Assembly: GCA_030614945.1 (NCBI GenBank)
Contig: JAUXAH010000157.1
Span: forward strand, 1 to 5,206
Origin: Phycisphaerae bacterium
Lineage (GTDB): Bacteria; Planctomycetota; Phycisphaerae; Sedimentisphaerales; SG8-4
Direction: 5' to 3'
Length of the DNA stretch: 5,206 nt
Both the position numbers and the translations under genes were made by a program. Every line of letters begins with the position of its first letter. Positions within the stretch are counted from its first letter, which is position 1. Shown one piece after another: positions 5,186-5,206 of the stretch. The notes under the pieces were generated by a model. It saw nothing but the letters and a program-made list of their open reading frames with translations. It was not told where the DNA came from and did not search any database.

Positions 5186-5206
5186 ATGCCCATTATCAAA
5201 CTCAGT
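5186..5206 (+). CDS. Start of an unidentified gene (3' truncated)
   Basis: Seven codons (MPIIKLS) are visible before the window ends, starting 54 bp after the MgtC-family stop and preceded by GGAGGAG at good spacing. A Met-Pro start followed by a short hydrophobic stretch would be compatible with, for example, a tautomerase-superfamily protein, which uses Pro1 after Met removal. Seven residues cannot support that, so no function is assigned. Confidence 0.7.

Overview
The window looks like a chromosomal stretch of a Gram-negative bacterium of moderate GC content. All genes lie on the + strand and are separated by gaps filled with short dispersed repeats. I infer a Gram-negative cell from the LolCDE-like transporter. 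The density and type of repeats (CACAGATT-type blocks, a hairpin that reads VIPAQAGI in reverse, heptamer arrays) remind me of environmental Planctomycetota/Phycisphaerae or Omnitrophota-type genomes. That placement is a weak guess, because no phylogenetic marker is present.

Layout: (1) 2-3123 holds an ABC transporter cluster: a 5'-truncated FtsX-domain permease, a complete paralogous FtsX-domain permease (457 aa) and a LolD/MacB-type ATPase (232 aa). Together these can form a LolCDE-like complex, which would extract lipoproteins or other hydrophobic cargo from the inner membrane. The two gaps inside the cluster (58 and 97 bp) carry dispersed repeats, and neither downstream gene has a clear Shine-Dalgarno (SD) site. 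(2) 3124-3357 is non-coding and dominated by a roughly 140-nt imperfect inverted repeat with 7-bp periodic arms, running up to the SD of the next gene. (3) 3358-4218 is a branched-chain amino acid aminotransferase (ilvE), 286 aa with all expected motifs. (4) 4219-4675 is a 457-bp gene-free stretch that is a mosaic of at least four repeat types, followed by a possible promoter and leader. (5) 4676-5131 is a short MgtC/SapB-family membrane protein, followed after 54 bp by the first seven codons of another gene with a strong SD.

The genes themselves are ordinary. The ABC cluster is one functional unit, while ilvE and the MgtC-family gene look unrelated to it and to each other. The unusual part is the spacer DNA. 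Several gaps contain different sequences that share an exact 7-bp period, including a 70-bp array in which one heptamer family changes into another without losing register. I see no RNA gene, CRISPR array, transposase or phage gene, and no new enzymatic system.
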